Of a stretch of 64,000 nucleotides of DNA, positions 51,509-60,915 are shown piece by piece. Numbering within the stretch: the first letter of the stretch is position 1; the number at the start of each line of letters is the position of its first letter. The stretch comes from Bacillus sp. IITD106 (GTDB lineage: Bacteria > Bacillota > Bacilli > Bacillales > Bacillaceae_C). Location of the stretch: NCBI RefSeq assembly GCF_019459225.1, contig NZ_JAIAZY010000019.1, positions 1-64,000 of the forward strand. Reading direction: 5' to 3'. The position numbers were made by a program, and so were the translations under genes. The notes under the pieces were generated by a model. The model worked only from the letters and a program-made list of their open reading frames with translations, searched no databases and was not told where the DNA came from.

Positions 51509-52216
51509 TTAATAATCGGATTTTTTCCCCTTAACCTTAATAACTTGTAAGTACTCCTCTGTCGGGGCGCGGCTTCCTCCTTTCGGTTCCACACTTACGA
51601 TAATATATTCCACTTGTTCCAGAGGCTCACTTTTTCGATATAATTGACCTCTTTCGCCAAGCAACTGTAAGATTCCCGCATCATATAATCCGCTATATGT
51701 TTTCACCCATGCCTGATAATCTTTATTTTCAAGAGGCGGCAGTCCATCCACAAACAAATAAATTTCTTTCGTACGGTTGTTTATCCATGCATAGCCTTTT
51801 GTAGGCTGGCTCACTTGAGGTTGCAACTCATAAACATCTGTATCATCATTCATCACAAACATTGAATGATCTGTAATCGGCTCCGTGCTTTGCTTAGGAA
51901 ATACATCAAATAAAATAACAAATAATAATGCCATTCCTACGACGGCAATACTTGATGCTTTCCAGACGAGAGATTGGGGAAAACGCGATTTCCTTTTCTT
52001 CGTTCTAAATTTGTAGCTGTTCATTACACGCTTCTTCAAAAGTTTAGAAGGCTCCAACAATTCTTCATGAGGAAGAGCATCCTTCCATACCAAATAATTG
52101 TCATGGCATCCTTCACAATCCGCTATTGATTTCTTGATCGCTGCACTATGTTTTTCACTTACCTTGCCGAGGATAAAATCAATCATTTGTTCGTCGGTCC
52201 AATGATGGCAACTCAT
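51509..52216 (-). CDS. Anti-sigma factor, RskA-type, membrane-anchored
   Basis: A 235-residue protein. The N-terminal zinc-binding anti-sigma region contains HHWTDEQMIDFILG and the cysteine pair CEGCHDNYLVW. A single membrane helix follows (about residues 87-107), then an extracytoplasmic RskA-like domain (about 130-235) with YAWINNRTKEIYLFVDGLPP. It should hold the adjacent ECF sigma factor inactive at the membrane until a signal triggers its proteolysis. It overlaps the sigma gene by 4 nt. Confidence 0.9.
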   Translation of the reverse strand: MSCHHWTDEQMIDFILGKVSEKHSAAIKKSIADCEGCHDNYLVWKDALPHEELLEPSKLLKKRVMNSYKFRTKKRKSRFPQSLVWKASSIAVVGMALLFVILFDVFPKQSTEPITDHSMFVMNDDTDVYELQPQVSQPTKGYAWINNRTKEIYLFVDGLPPLENKDYQAWVKTYSGLYDAGILQLLGERGQLYRKSEPLEQVEYIIVSVEPKGGSRAPTEEYLQVIKVKGKKSDY

Positions 52217-52794
52217 GATTTATCATCTCCTTTCAAGGAGCTGGACAGAAATTGTTTGCGCAGATTTTTAATACCATACCGAATAAGGGACTTAACTGTT
52301 CCAAGTGGTACCTTTAAGTACGACGAAAGTTCCTTTTGTGTGTACTGATGAAAGTAATTCCCATAGATAGCGTTTCTCTGAGAGACTGGTAAACTATTCA
52401 TTGCATCTGCAATTAGCTGTCTATCTAAATTTCGCATGACTATTTCTTCGACGGAAAGATAGTTTTCATAAGATGCCTTTTCTTTTTTCGCTTCGACCTC
52501 ATCCGATAGGACTTCCCTTTTTTTTCTAATAAGATCTACGCAGCGGCTCCGCGTCCTAATGGCGAGCCATGCCTCGACACTTCCCTTTGAAGGGTCATAT
52601 GTGTGTGCTTTATGGCTTATTTCGATAAAAATATCATGGCACATGTCCTCTGCTTCCAGTTTATCCTGTAAAACTTTATACGCAATTGAATATACAAAGG
52701 CGTAGTACCGATCGTAGAATAATTCGAACGCGCTAGCTGAGCCATTTGCAATGCCTTCTAGCAAATTACGGCTTTCCACTGATACATTACTCAC
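52213..52794 (-). CDS. ECF-family RNA polymerase sigma factor
   Basis: A sigma-70 family ECF protein of about 193 residues. Region 2 is ELFYDRYYAFVYSIAYKVLQDKLEAEDMCHDIFIE, visible over residues 21-55, and region 4 is the C-terminal SLPVSQRNAIYGNYFHQYTQKELS with the HTH. GTG 52794 is chosen because GGCGGTGA lies just upstream. A longer reading from ATG 52827 has no ribosome site. It pairs with the RskA-type anti-sigma. A likely target is the divergent NEW3-ABC operon. Confidence 0.9.
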   Translation of the reverse strand: MSNVSVESRNLLEGIANGSASAFELFYDRYYAFVYSIAYKVLQDKLEAEDMCHDIFIEISHKAHTYDPSKGSVEAWLAIRTRSRCVDLIRKKREVLSDEVEAKKEKASYENYLSVEEIVMRNLDRQLIADAMNSLPVSQRNAIYGNYFHQYTQKELSSYLKVPLGTVKSLIRYGIKNLRKQFLSSSLKGDDKS

Positions 52795-52878
52795 AATGTC
52801 ACCGCCATTCCAAAATATCCTTACCATATATGTAACAAATTTTTTCTAATCTGAGAAGTTATTAAAATTGTAAAAAAG

Positions 52879-52905
52879 TAAATCCAAAATCGAGAGTTAT
52901 ACGTA
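52879..52905 (+). promoter_or_regulatory. Candidate ECF-dependent promoter of the NEW3-ABC operon
   Basis: TAAATCC at 52879-52885 and CGTA at 52902-52905, with a 16-bp spacer, resemble the ECF pattern TGAAACC-N16-CGTA. It lies 34 nt upstream of the NEW3 gene and faces away from the sigma gene. The -35 has two mismatches. Confidence 0.4.
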
Positions 52906-52939
52906 CCGAAAATAAAAAGCTATTTAAGGGGGCATAACC

Positions 52940-54100
52940 ATGTTAAAAAAGTTTCTTTCTATTTTGGCTTTGGTGTTATTGCTAGTACCTTTTTCTCTTC
53001 CGACGAAAACGGCTAATGCGGCGGAAGGAATTGAATTGTACACTCCTTATACAGGGATCTCGGTGACACCAGGTGAATCCATTTCCTATGCTTTTGACGT
53101 GACCAATCATACATCTTCCATTCAGCAAGTGAAGGTAAACTTGGAGGACATTTCAAAAGATTGGAAGTATACCGTTACATCAGAAGGATGGGATCTTAAG
53201 GAATTATCCGTTAAGCCCGGTGAAACAAAACCATTAACGATTGAATTATCTGTTCCTTTAAAGGTAGAAAAGGGAGATTATAAATTTAACGCTGTGGCTA
53301 CATCATCCAGTGGTACAAAGTCTAAACTACCTATGTTAGTGACAGTAAGCGAGCAAGGTACATTTACGACGGAATTTACGACTGAACAGCCGAATTTACA
53401 AGGACATTCTGATACGAAATTTGACTATACAGCACAGTTAAAAAACCGTACCGCCAATGAGCAAAACTATGCGTTAGTTGCAAAAGCTCCTAAAGGATGG
53501 GCAGTCGATTTTAAAGCAGATGGAGATAGTGTTTCATCCGTTAAAGTCGAATCAAATGCAACGAAAAGTATTACCATTAGCCTTACTCCTCCAGAAGGAG
53601 TTAAAGCGGATACGTATAAAATTCCTATAGCAGCCATTAATGATTCAACTTCAGCAGATATGGAGCTCGAAGCCGTTATTACGGGAACGTATGGAATTGA
53701 ATTAACTACACCTTCGGGTAAGCTTAGTGAAAATATTACGGCTGGCCGAGAAAAAACCATCAGCGTTGTTGTAAAAAACACAGGAAGTGCACCGTTAAGT
53801 GATGTAACACTTTCGGCAAATACGCCACAAGGCTGGGATGTAAGCTTTTCGCCAACTAAAATTTCATCAATAGAACCGGGAAAAACAGAGACAGTTAAAG
53901 CGACTATTGAATCTAGTGATAAAGCGATTGCTGGAGACTATGTCGTCGAAATGACTGCTTCGGCAGCAGAAAAAAGCTCCGATGCCCAGTTTCGTATTTC
54001 CGTAAAAACGTCGCTCGTTTGGGGATGGGTTGGTATTTTAATTATTGTTGGAGTAATCGGAGGCATTTTTTATCTAATCCGTAAATATGGGAGGAGATAA
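52940..54100 (+). CDS. Secreted NEW3-domain protein with a C-terminal membrane anchor
   Basis: A 386-residue protein. A signal peptide (about residues 1-27, ending KTANA) leads into three or four immunoglobulin-like NEW3/CARDB-type repeats. These show recurring ISVTPGESISYAFDVTN, WDLKELSVKPGETKPL and WDVSFSPTKISSIEPGKTE motifs. A C-terminal membrane helix (about 358-380) has a basic tail. It is probably an extracellular adaptor for the adjacent ABC transporter. The ATPase gene starts 3 nt after the stop. The exact ligand is unknown. Confidence 0.88.
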   Translation: MLKKFLSILALVLLLVPFSLPTKTANAAEGIELYTPYTGISVTPGESISYAFDVTNHTSSIQQVKVNLEDISKDWKYTVTSEGWDLKELSVKPGETKPLTIELSVPLKVEKGDYKFNAVATSSSGTKSKLPMLVTVSEQGTFTTEFTTEQPNLQGHSDTKFDYTAQLKNRTANEQNYALVAKAPKGWAVDFKADGDSVSSVKVESNATKSITISLTPPEGVKADTYKIPIAAINDSTSADMELEAVITGTYGIELTTPSGKLSENITAGREKTISVVVKNTGSAPLSDVTLSANTPQGWDVSFSPTKISSIEPGKTETVKATIESSDKAIAGDYVVEMTASAAEKSSDAQFRISVKTSLVWGWVGILIIVGVIGGIFYLIRKYGRR

Positions 54101-54102
54101 AA

Positions 54103-55047
54103 ATGAATGAGATTATTTCCATTCAAGGATTAACGAAGAAATATGGAGAGAAGACAGCGGTAAATAAACTTGATTTAACGATTCATAAAGGGGAAGTTTT
54201 TGGACTTCTTGGCCCAAATGGAGCGGGAAAATCCACTACGATTTTAATGATTTTAGGACTTGCGGAACCTACTGAGGGGAAAGTTCTCGTTTGCGGGCAT
54301 AACTCAACAAATGAGCCACTACTTGTAAAAAGAAAGGTAGGATATCTTCCAGACCAAGTTGGTTTTTACGAAAATCGAACGGGATTGGAAAATTTAATGT
54401 TTACGGCTTCATTAAATGGAAAGTCACGAAAAGAAGGACGTGAAAAAGCATTATCTCTTCTTGAACAAGTTGGATTATCGTATGCAGCCAATCAAAAGGC
54501 AGGAACGTATTCAAGAGGGATGAAGCAAAGGCTAGGACTAGCGGATGTATTAATAAAAGATCCAGAAGTGATTATTTTGGATGAGCCAACACTTGGAATT
54601 GACCCTAAAGGTGTGCAGGAATTACTGGATCTCATTAGAACATTGAGCAAGGAGCATGGGATAACTGTCATGTTATCATCTCACCAGCTTCATCAAGTAC
54701 AGCAAATTTGTGATCGGGTTGGCTTATTTGTAAATGGAAATCTTCTTGCTGAAGGAACGGTTGATTCATTGGCGAATCAACTGTTTGGTGAAGAAGGTCA
54801 TCAAATCAAAATAAAGGCAACACCTCTGAACCAGTCAATCATAGAGGAAATTAGACAAGTGGATGGAATTCAAAGAGTGAACTTTGATCATGATGAACTA
54901 AGAATTTGGAGCGAAAAGGAAAGCCCATTACAATATATTTTAGAGATAATCATGGCAAAAGGCTGCAGGCTAACTTCTGTTTCGCAGGAGCAGGTTGGAT
55001 TAGATGAAATTTATCAGCGCTATTTTGAGGGGGCTGGTGAAAAGTGA
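54103..55047 (+). CDS. ABC transporter ATP-binding protein (NosF/CcmA type)
   Basis: A 314-residue ATPase of the multidrug/copper-maturation type. Motifs are Walker A GPNGAGKST, signature YSRGMKQRLGLADVLIKDP and Walker B VIILDEPTLGIDP. A C-terminal extension of about 80 residues is of the usual regulatory kind. It is encoded between the NEW3 protein and the permease and overlaps the latter by 4 nt. It supplies energy for the operon's export or envelope-maintenance function. Confidence 0.93.
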   Translation: MNEIISIQGLTKKYGEKTAVNKLDLTIHKGEVFGLLGPNGAGKSTTILMILGLAEPTEGKVLVCGHNSTNEPLLVKRKVGYLPDQVGFYENRTGLENLMFTASLNGKSRKEGREKALSLLEQVGLSYAANQKAGTYSRGMKQRLGLADVLIKDPEVIILDEPTLGIDPKGVQELLDLIRTLSKEHGITVMLSSHQLHQVQQICDRVGLFVNGNLLAEGTVDSLANQLFGEEGHQIKIKATPLNQSIIEEIRQVDGIQRVNFDHDELRIWSEKESPLQYILEIIMAKGCRLTSVSQEQVGLDEIYQRYFEGAGEK

Positions 55048-56030
55048 AAATAATGGAATCATTTAAAAAAGGATTAGAACGGCCTCATACGAATGCCGGA
55101 AAATCCCATCCTCATTCTTTTTGGGTGCTCGTTCAAAAGGAAGTTTCCGATCATATTTTGAGCTGGCGTGTCAATATTTTGGTCGTATTACTGGCATTGA
55201 CATGCTTTGGCTCACTGTATACGGCACTTTCTGGAATTCGCGATGCTGCAGAGAAAATTGATGCAAACGATACATTTTTGTTTTTGAAGTTATTTACAAT
55301 CTCAGACGGCTCATTACCACCTTTTCTCGTTTTTGTCAGTTTTATCGGACCTTTACTCGGAATCGCACTTGGTTTTGATGCAGTCAATTCCGAGTATAGT
55401 AAAGGGACGTTAAGCAGGGTAGTGTCGCAGCCAATCCCGCGTGATTACATCATCAATGCAAAATTCGTTGCGGCCATTTTGGTGATAAGTGCTTTATTAT
55501 TTTCCTTAGGATTTTTAGTCATTGCCTTAGGCGTCTTGATGATTGGAATTCCACCAACGCCGGATGAATTTTTACGGATTATCAGTTTTCTTGTATTAAG
55601 TATTTGTTATATCGCGTTTTGGGTGAATTTAGCCATTCTTTTCTCGATACGCTTTAAGCAAGCAGCTACATCTGCACTAAGCAGCATTGCAGTTTGGTTA
55701 TTCTTTTCTATTTTTTATTCCATGATCGTGGGTCTTATATCGAAAGGTCAAGATGCTGCGGACCCATCAACGTCAGCGCTTATCCAAAATTTAATGCGGA
55801 TATCTCCGAGTCAATTATTTAGTGAGGCAACGACGATATTGTTGACTCCTTCTATTAGAACACTTGGACCGATGACGATGGAGCAAGTGGTGGGAGCCAT
55901 TCCAGGTGCACTTCCACTAAGTCAAAGTTTACTGTTGATCACACCACAACTCATCGCGTTAATTGCGGCAACACTGATTTGCTTCGGAATATCGTACGCG
56001 CTATTTATGAGGAAAGAAATACGAAATTAG
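55044..56030 (+). CDS. ABC transporter permease (NosY-type)
   Basis: A 328-residue membrane protein with six predicted segments of the ABC-2/NosY permease type. A short cytoplasmic N-terminus precedes the first segment (about residues 43-65). FDAVNSEYSKGTLSRVVSQP, the typical cytoplasmic loop, is near residue 110. It completes the NEW3-ABC operon. This arrangement resembles Bacillus operons of unknown substrate linked to envelope stress. Confidence 0.9.
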   Translation: MKIMESFKKGLERPHTNAGKSHPHSFWVLVQKEVSDHILSWRVNILVVLLALTCFGSLYTALSGIRDAAEKIDANDTFLFLKLFTISDGSLPPFLVFVSFIGPLLGIALGFDAVNSEYSKGTLSRVVSQPIPRDYIINAKFVAAILVISALLFSLGFLVIALGVLMIGIPPTPDEFLRIISFLVLSICYIAFWVNLAILFSIRFKQAATSALSSIAVWLFFSIFYSMIVGLISKGQDAADPSTSALIQNLMRISPSQLFSEATTILLTPSIRTLGPMTMEQVVGAIPGALPLSQSLLLITPQLIALIAATLICFGISYALFMRKEIRN

Positions 56031-56070
56031 AAAAAGCAGGCCCTTGTATGCGGCGAGGGTCTGCTTTCAT
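56031..56070. terminator. Bidirectional terminator
   Basis: The stem AGCAGGCCCT / AGGGTCTGCT, with G-T pairs, is flanked by AAAAA and TTTC. It lies between the convergent permease and yeeI genes. Confidence 0.75.
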
Positions 56071-56073
56071 ATC

Positions 56074-56796
56074 TTAATCTTCAGGGAAATCGACATTGTG
56101 GTAGACTTGGCTAACATCGTCCAGGTTTTCTAACGCGTCGATCATTTTTTCAAATTGTGCTTGTGCATCTTCCGGTAACGTTATATGGTTTTGAGCTAGC
56201 ATCGTCAGCTCTGCCACTGCAAATTCAGTGATGCCTGCTTCTTTTAAAGCTTCCTGAACGGCATGGAATTGATCAGGCTCGGCATATACAATGACCGTTT
56301 CATCCTCTTCTGTAATATCTCTAACGTCAATATCTGCTTCCATTAATAGTTCAAGTACTTCATCCGCCGTTTTTCCTTCTACCCCAATGACTGCAGTAGC
56401 GTCAAACATATAAGCAACAGATCCACTGACACCCATATTGCCTCCGTTTTTTCCAAAAGCAGCGCGGACTTCAGACGCTGTACGATTTACATTATTCGTG
56501 AGCGCATCCACAATGACCATTGATCCGTTAGGTCCAAACCCTTCATAACGAAGCTCATCATAATTTTCCTCTGATCCACCTTTAGCTTTTTCAATCGCTC
56601 GATCGATAATCGCTCTCGGAACATTATATGTTTTTGCCCGTTCCAACACGACTTTTAAGGCTTGGTTCGATTCCGGATCAGGTTCCCCTTGCTTGGCAGC
56701 TACATATATTTCACGCCCAAATTTCGCATAAATACGACTCGTATTCGCATCCTTTGACGCTTTCTTTTCTTTAATATTGTTCCATTTACGACCCAT
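56074..56796 (-). CDS. yeeI: YebC/PmpR-family DNA-binding/ribosome-linked regulator YeeI
   Basis: A 240-residue YebC-family protein very close to B. subtilis YeeI. The hallmarks are [18 protein letters not shown] at the start and [19 protein letters not shown] near residue 26. ATG 56796 gives the standard start; the longer reading to 56805 adds only three residues. The family includes transcription factors and proteins that relieve ribosome stalling at polyproline. Monocistronic. Confidence 0.95.
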   Translation of the reverse strand: MGRKWNNIKEKKASKDANTSRIYAKFGREIYVAAKQGEPDPESNQALKVVLERAKTYNVPRAIIDRAIEKAKGGSEENYDELRYEGFGPNGSMVIVDALTNNVNRTASEVRAAFGKNGGNMGVSGSVAYMFDATAVIGVEGKTADEVLELLMEADIDVRDITEEDETVIVYAEPDQFHAVQEALKEAGITEFAVAELTMLAQNHITLPEDAQAQFEKMIDALENLDDVSQVYHNVDFPED

Positions 56797-57228
56797 TATG
56801 AACACTCACTTTCAATAAAATCAATAGGATTTTCAAAGATTGATCTAATTCAGTTAAATAAAAAGAGTACTTATTAATATATTATACCTCAAATATGTTG
56901 TTAATTTAAAATGAGACTGAATGTTTTTGCAAAGTTAATAGTGCAGCTACAAACTATAATATAGGGCAATAAAACTGGGTATAAAGAATGAATTTAGTAT
57001 ATAGACTGGGAAGTTAAGCACGACTATTGGAACACAAAAGAACTCGTTTCGAGTAAGAAAGAATGAACTTTGAGAATCTTTGCATAAATAATTGTGCATT
57101 GCAAATAAATTAATATATATTCCTTTTTAAGAAAATAATCTCTCCAAACTTCTTTACATAGCATAGTAAGTATTATCTTTTATTTGTAGGGTGTTATCAA
57201 AAATGAGGGCTAAATGGAAAAATATTGC
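56797..57228. other. AT-rich intergenic stretch without recognised features
   Basis: Between yeeI and the sugar-operon promoter, about 430 bp hold no plausible gene, tRNA or clear terminator. It presumably contains the yeeI promoter and unrecognised control DNA. Confidence 0.6.
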
Positions 57229-57257
57229 TTTACAATTAATGTGATCATTGTTAGTAT
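57229..57257 (+). promoter_or_regulatory. SigA-type promoter of the sugar-import operon
   Basis: TTTACA at 57229-57234 and TAGTAT at 57252-57257 with a 17-bp spacer. The transcript would have a leader of about 210 nt before the binding-protein gene. Confidence 0.55.
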
Positions 57258-57343
57258 GGAGGTATATTCCATAATTATTTAAAAAAATGGAGGATAAATC
57301 CACCAATACACCACGATAAACGCGAAAATTTTTTTAGGGTTTG

Positions 57344-57357
57344 TGAAACCGCTTGCA
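57344..57357. promoter_or_regulatory. Catabolite-responsive element (cre)
   Basis: TGAAACCGCTTGCA matches the CcpA consensus TGWAANCGNTNWCA at 13 of 14 positions. It lies about 90 bp downstream of the promoter, so CcpA could block elongation in the presence of preferred sugars. A LacI-type repressor site is the alternative. Confidence 0.75.
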
Positions 57358-57473
57358 AATCATTAAAGAGATAGCGGTTAAATGGATGGAGGCGATGCAT
57401 GAGAGGTAAACCTTGTAGGCGGAAATAAGCAGATATTATAGGAACAATCAAATTATATAGGGAGACTAAAGAT

Positions 57474-58769
57474 ATGAAGAAAAGATTAATAATTTCTACT
57501 ATTCTCTTATTTGCCTCATTACTATTGACTATCGCTGGATGTTCGAAAGAAGAAGGTAAACCTGTAAGTGGAGATGGCAAAAAAGTAACTTTAGAGTTCT
57601 GGTATGGTTGGACTGGCCCCGAAGGTGAGGCAATGGAGAAATTAATTAAAAAGTTTAATGATAGTCAGGATCGTATCTTCGTAAAAGGCCTTAGTCAAAG
57701 TGATTATCAAAAGCAATTAACTGCGATTACTGGAGGAAATCCACCCGATATCGCATCACAATTTGGAAACAGCGTTGTCCCTTGGGGTACAAAAGGCGCA
57801 ATGATTCAGCTCGACGAATATATATCAAAAAGTAAAATGGATATGGATGACTTTATTCCTGCAGCTCTTGATACAGTTCAATATGAAGGCAAAACATACG
57901 CAATTCCACTTGCGATGCATGTATTAATGTTGTTTTATAACAAGGATATATTAGCCGAAGCGGGCTTTGATGGACCTCCAGAGACTATGTCGGAATTAAA
58001 AGATTATATTAATAAATTGAGTATCGTAAAAGATGATGGCAGATTGGAAAGATTAGGCCTGTGGCCAGGGGTAGATCCTTATACGATTACATATTCGTAT
58101 GGAGGAAAATATTGGGACGACGAAAAGAAAGAAATCACCCCTGACAACCCGGGCTTTATCTCCGCTTTACAGTTTTCTAAAGATATATGGGATGAATATG
58201 GATCAGAAAATTTAGATCGTTTTGCATCTGGCCTGGGTCAAGGTTTGACGGCACAAGATCCATTCTTTACTGGAAAATATGCTATGGCGTTAAATGGTGA
58301 ATGGTTACCTACCTTTATTGAACGATATGCTCCAAATTTAAACTACGGAATTGCACCAGTGCCATATGAAGACGGGCATCCGGAATATGCCAATCCTGGA
58401 TCAGCGGATACAAGTGTACTTTATATACCAAAAGGAGCAAAACATCCTGAAGAATCTTGGGAGTTTTTAAGCTGGTTTACTGCCAAAGAACAGATGGTTG
58501 AGTTTACTGCAGCATTAGGAAACCTTCCTACTTTGAAGAGCGCCTTAGAAGATCCGGCTTATGATAATATCCCAGGTTTTAAAGAGTTCTTAGATTATTT
58601 AAATACTAGCAACAATATACATTCATTTCCTGCCCTACCATTTATGAATGAATATAGAGATAAGATTTCAAAAGAATATGATGCAATCCTAAGAGGGAAA
58701 ACATCCATAGATGATGCAATAGAGAGTATTAAAGCCGAAATAGAACCTCTAGTAAATAAGGAAGAATAA
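57474..58769 (+). CDS. Sugar ABC transporter substrate-binding lipoprotein (CUT1 family)
   Basis: A 431-residue extracellular solute-binding lipoprotein. The signal peptide ends with lipobox LTIAGC, Cys23 being lipidated. The fold is the MalE/MsmE type, with LEFWYGWTGPEGEAMEKLI and EESWEFLSWFTAKEQM motifs. It delivers a sugar to the two permeases downstream. The presence of NanE in the same gene run points to an amino sugar or its conjugate. No ATPase gene is nearby; a shared MsmX-like ATPase is likely used. Confidence 0.92.
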   Translation: MKKRLIISTILLFASLLLTIAGCSKEEGKPVSGDGKKVTLEFWYGWTGPEGEAMEKLIKKFNDSQDRIFVKGLSQSDYQKQLTAITGGNPPDIASQFGNSVVPWGTKGAMIQLDEYISKSKMDMDDFIPAALDTVQYEGKTYAIPLAMHVLMLFYNKDILAEAGFDGPPETMSELKDYINKLSIVKDDGRLERLGLWPGVDPYTITYSYGGKYWDDEKKEITPDNPGFISALQFSKDIWDEYGSENLDRFASGLGQGLTAQDPFFTGKYAMALNGEWLPTFIERYAPNLNYGIAPVPYEDGHPEYANPGSADTSVLYIPKGAKHPEESWEFLSWFTAKEQMVEFTAALGNLPTLKSALEDPAYDNIPGFKEFLDYLNTSNNIHSFPALPFMNEYRDKISKEYDAILRGKTSIDDAIESIKAEIEPLVNKEE

Positions 58770-58781
58770 CATACACATAAT

Positions 58782-58872
58782 GGGCCACGAAGAAGATTAA
58801 GATTTTTAATTTGTTCGTCTTTATAAGGTTTGGATAAGTTTAAACTCTTAGTCTACATACTTTGTGGTCCCC
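58782..58872 (+). other. Large imperfect hairpin between binding protein and permease genes
   Basis: GGGCCACGAAG at 58782-58792 can pair with CTTTGTGGTCCC at 58860-58871 around a 67-nt AT-rich loop. Such structures often reduce permease expression relative to the binding protein. Confidence 0.45.
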
Positions 58873-58947
58873 CTTCTAAATTATATTCGAAAATAATATT
58901 CAAGATTAACTTGTGAATAATTTTTCATTGAAAAAGGAATGAATTTG

Positions 58948-59880
58948 ATGAATTTAGCTCCTAATCTATCAAATCAAAAACAAAGAGTTTTTTTATCAAA
59001 GCAACGTAAAACTACTTTAATAGGATTGGCTTTTGCTTTTCCTTGGATAATCGGGTTTATCGCTTTTACTGCATATCCGTTTTTCATTTCTCTTTATTAT
59101 AGTCTGACTAACTATGACTTAATAAATTCACCTACTTGGATTGGAATAGAGAATTACGAAAAAATATTTAAAGATGCAAACTTTTATAAGGCTATAAAAA
59201 ACACATTTTTTATGGCGTTTATTGCTGTTCCAATAGGTCTTGTTTCTTCATTGCTAATTGCTCTCCTATTAAATATTAAAGTCAAAGGGATAGCATTTTA
59301 TAGAACACTTTACTATTTACCCGCAGTTATTCCTTCAGTAGCAGGTGCAATGCTTTGGAGTTGGATGCTTAACCCAGAGCATGGATTAATCAATATGGGT
59401 TTAAGATCAGTCGGACTTCCAGATCCAGCTTGGTTGGCTGATCCATTATATACAAAACCATCCCTAATCTTAATGGGGTTGTGGGGATCAGGTGCAGGAG
59501 CATTAATATACTTAGCAGCTTTGCAAGGAATTCCTAAACATTATTATGAAGCAGCATCTCTCGATGGTGCAAACTGGTTCCACAAGTTTCGCTATATTAC
59601 TCTCCCTGCTTTATCACCAGTTACCCTTTTCCAATTAATCATGGGACTAATTGGTGCCTTCCAGATTTTCACAGAGTCATTCATATTAATGGGGGGAGCA
59701 AGTGGAGGCCCTGACCAATCAATGCTATTCTATGCTGTTTATCTTTACCAACAAGCATTTGAATATTTAAAAATGGGATATGCAAGTGCATTGGCATGGG
59801 TTCTATTTATCATTGTTATTTTGATTACAGTAGTGGTATTCAAGTCTTCAATTCGCTGGGTATATTATGGAGGTGAGTAA
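58948..59880 (+). CDS. Sugar ABC transporter permease (MalF/UgpA type)
   Basis: A 310-residue CUT1 permease with six membrane segments. The coupling EAA loop is YYEAASLDGANWFHKFRYIT near residue 210. ATG 58948 has AAGGA 9 nt upstream, while ATG 58939 abuts that site. It pairs with the next gene to form the membrane channel. Confidence 0.93.
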   Translation: MNLAPNLSNQKQRVFLSKQRKTTLIGLAFAFPWIIGFIAFTAYPFFISLYYSLTNYDLINSPTWIGIENYEKIFKDANFYKAIKNTFFMAFIAVPIGLVSSLLIALLLNIKVKGIAFYRTLYYLPAVIPSVAGAMLWSWMLNPEHGLINMGLRSVGLPDPAWLADPLYTKPSLILMGLWGSGAGALIYLAALQGIPKHYYEAASLDGANWFHKFRYITLPALSPVTLFQLIMGLIGAFQIFTESFILMGGASGGPDQSMLFYAVYLYQQAFEYLKMGYASALAWVLFIIVILITVVVFKSSIRWVYYGGE

Positions 59881-59882
59881 CG

Positions 59883-60743
59883 TTGGCTACCGTACGGCAA
59901 AGTAAGCGTTCTAATCATATGCTTCTACTTAGGAAAAAATATTTGCCTCATCTTTTCTTACTAGCGATTGGATGTATATTCTTGTTTCCATTCTTATGGT
60001 TATTGTCAACATCTTTAAAGACACCAGAGGAAATCTTTAAAATACCGCCTAATATTTTACCTGAGGTTTTTCAATGGCAAAACTATAAAAATGCTACGCA
60101 AGCTATTCCTTTCTTTCGCTATTTTTTAAATACTTTCTTACTTTGTTTTATAACGATTGGTGGACAATTGTTTTCTGCACCCATGGTTGCGTACTCATTA
60201 GCAAAAGTTCAATGGAAAGGAAGGAATATAATATTCGGAATAGTTGTTGCAACTATGATTTTACCTGCACAAGTAACAATGATCCCGGTATATATTATTT
60301 TTTCAAAATTAGGCTGGGTTAATACTTACTTACCACTTACTATCGGTAGTTTTTTTGGTGCACCATTCTTTATATTTTTACTACGTCAATTTTTTATGGG
60401 TATACCGAATGAATTATTGGACGCGGCTCGAATTGATGGAGCATCTGAATTTAGAATTTATTGGCAAATTATGTTGCCATTAGTGAAGCCTGCACTAGCA
60501 ACTGTAGTATTATTTCAATTTGTTTGGACTTGGACTGACTTTTTAGGTCCACTAATTTACTTGAATGATCCAATAAAATGGACGATTACGGTCGGGTTGC
60601 AAGGCTTTTTACAGGACCATAATGCACAATGGGAATTACTGATGGCAGCGGCAGCTATATTTACGGTTCCTATGATTCTCTTATATTTCTTTGGGCAAAA
60701 ATACTTTATGAGAGCTGGATCAGCGATGACAGGACTTAAATAA
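59883..60743 (+). CDS. Sugar ABC transporter permease (MalG/UgpE type)
   Basis: A 286-residue CUT1 permease, the second channel subunit. The EAA loop is LLDAARIDGASEFRIYWQIM near residue 190. A TTG start at 59883 follows GGAGGTGA. It begins 2 nt after the preceding stop. The operon probably continues, with the sugar isomerase gene downstream past a hairpin. Confidence 0.93.
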   Translation: MATVRQSKRSNHMLLLRKKYLPHLFLLAIGCIFLFPFLWLLSTSLKTPEEIFKIPPNILPEVFQWQNYKNATQAIPFFRYFLNTFLLCFITIGGQLFSAPMVAYSLAKVQWKGRNIIFGIVVATMILPAQVTMIPVYIIFSKLGWVNTYLPLTIGSFFGAPFFIFLLRQFFMGIPNELLDAARIDGASEFRIYWQIMLPLVKPALATVVLFQFVWTWTDFLGPLIYLNDPIKWTITVGLQGFLQDHNAQWELLMAAAAIFTVPMILLYFFGQKYFMRAGSAMTGLK

Positions 60744-60817
60744 AAACCGATGCTTTACATTTATTCGTATACTAAAAATCTTATAGACGAGAATGAGAAA
60801 TTAGATTAATAGTGTTA

Positions 60818-60880
60818 AATTGCCCTGTAATTGATGTATAGCTCAAATTCACTATATGCTATACATTATTCAGGGCAATT
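60818..60880 (+). repeat. Long intergenic stem-loop
   Basis: An extended inverted repeat AATTGCCCTG...ATGTATAGC / GCTATACAT...CAGGGCAATT with an unpaired TAATTG/TATT bulge and a 15-nt loop. No T-run follows, so it is more likely a stabiliser, processing site or operator than a terminator. Confidence 0.6.
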
Positions 60881-60915
60881 GGAAGGTAATTTATTAAGAA
60901 TAGAGGTAGATTGTA

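Noticed and set aside
52879-52905. A strong SigW-like promoter
   Set aside because: The -35 (TAAATCC) departs from TGAAACC, so it is kept only as a weak ECF candidate.
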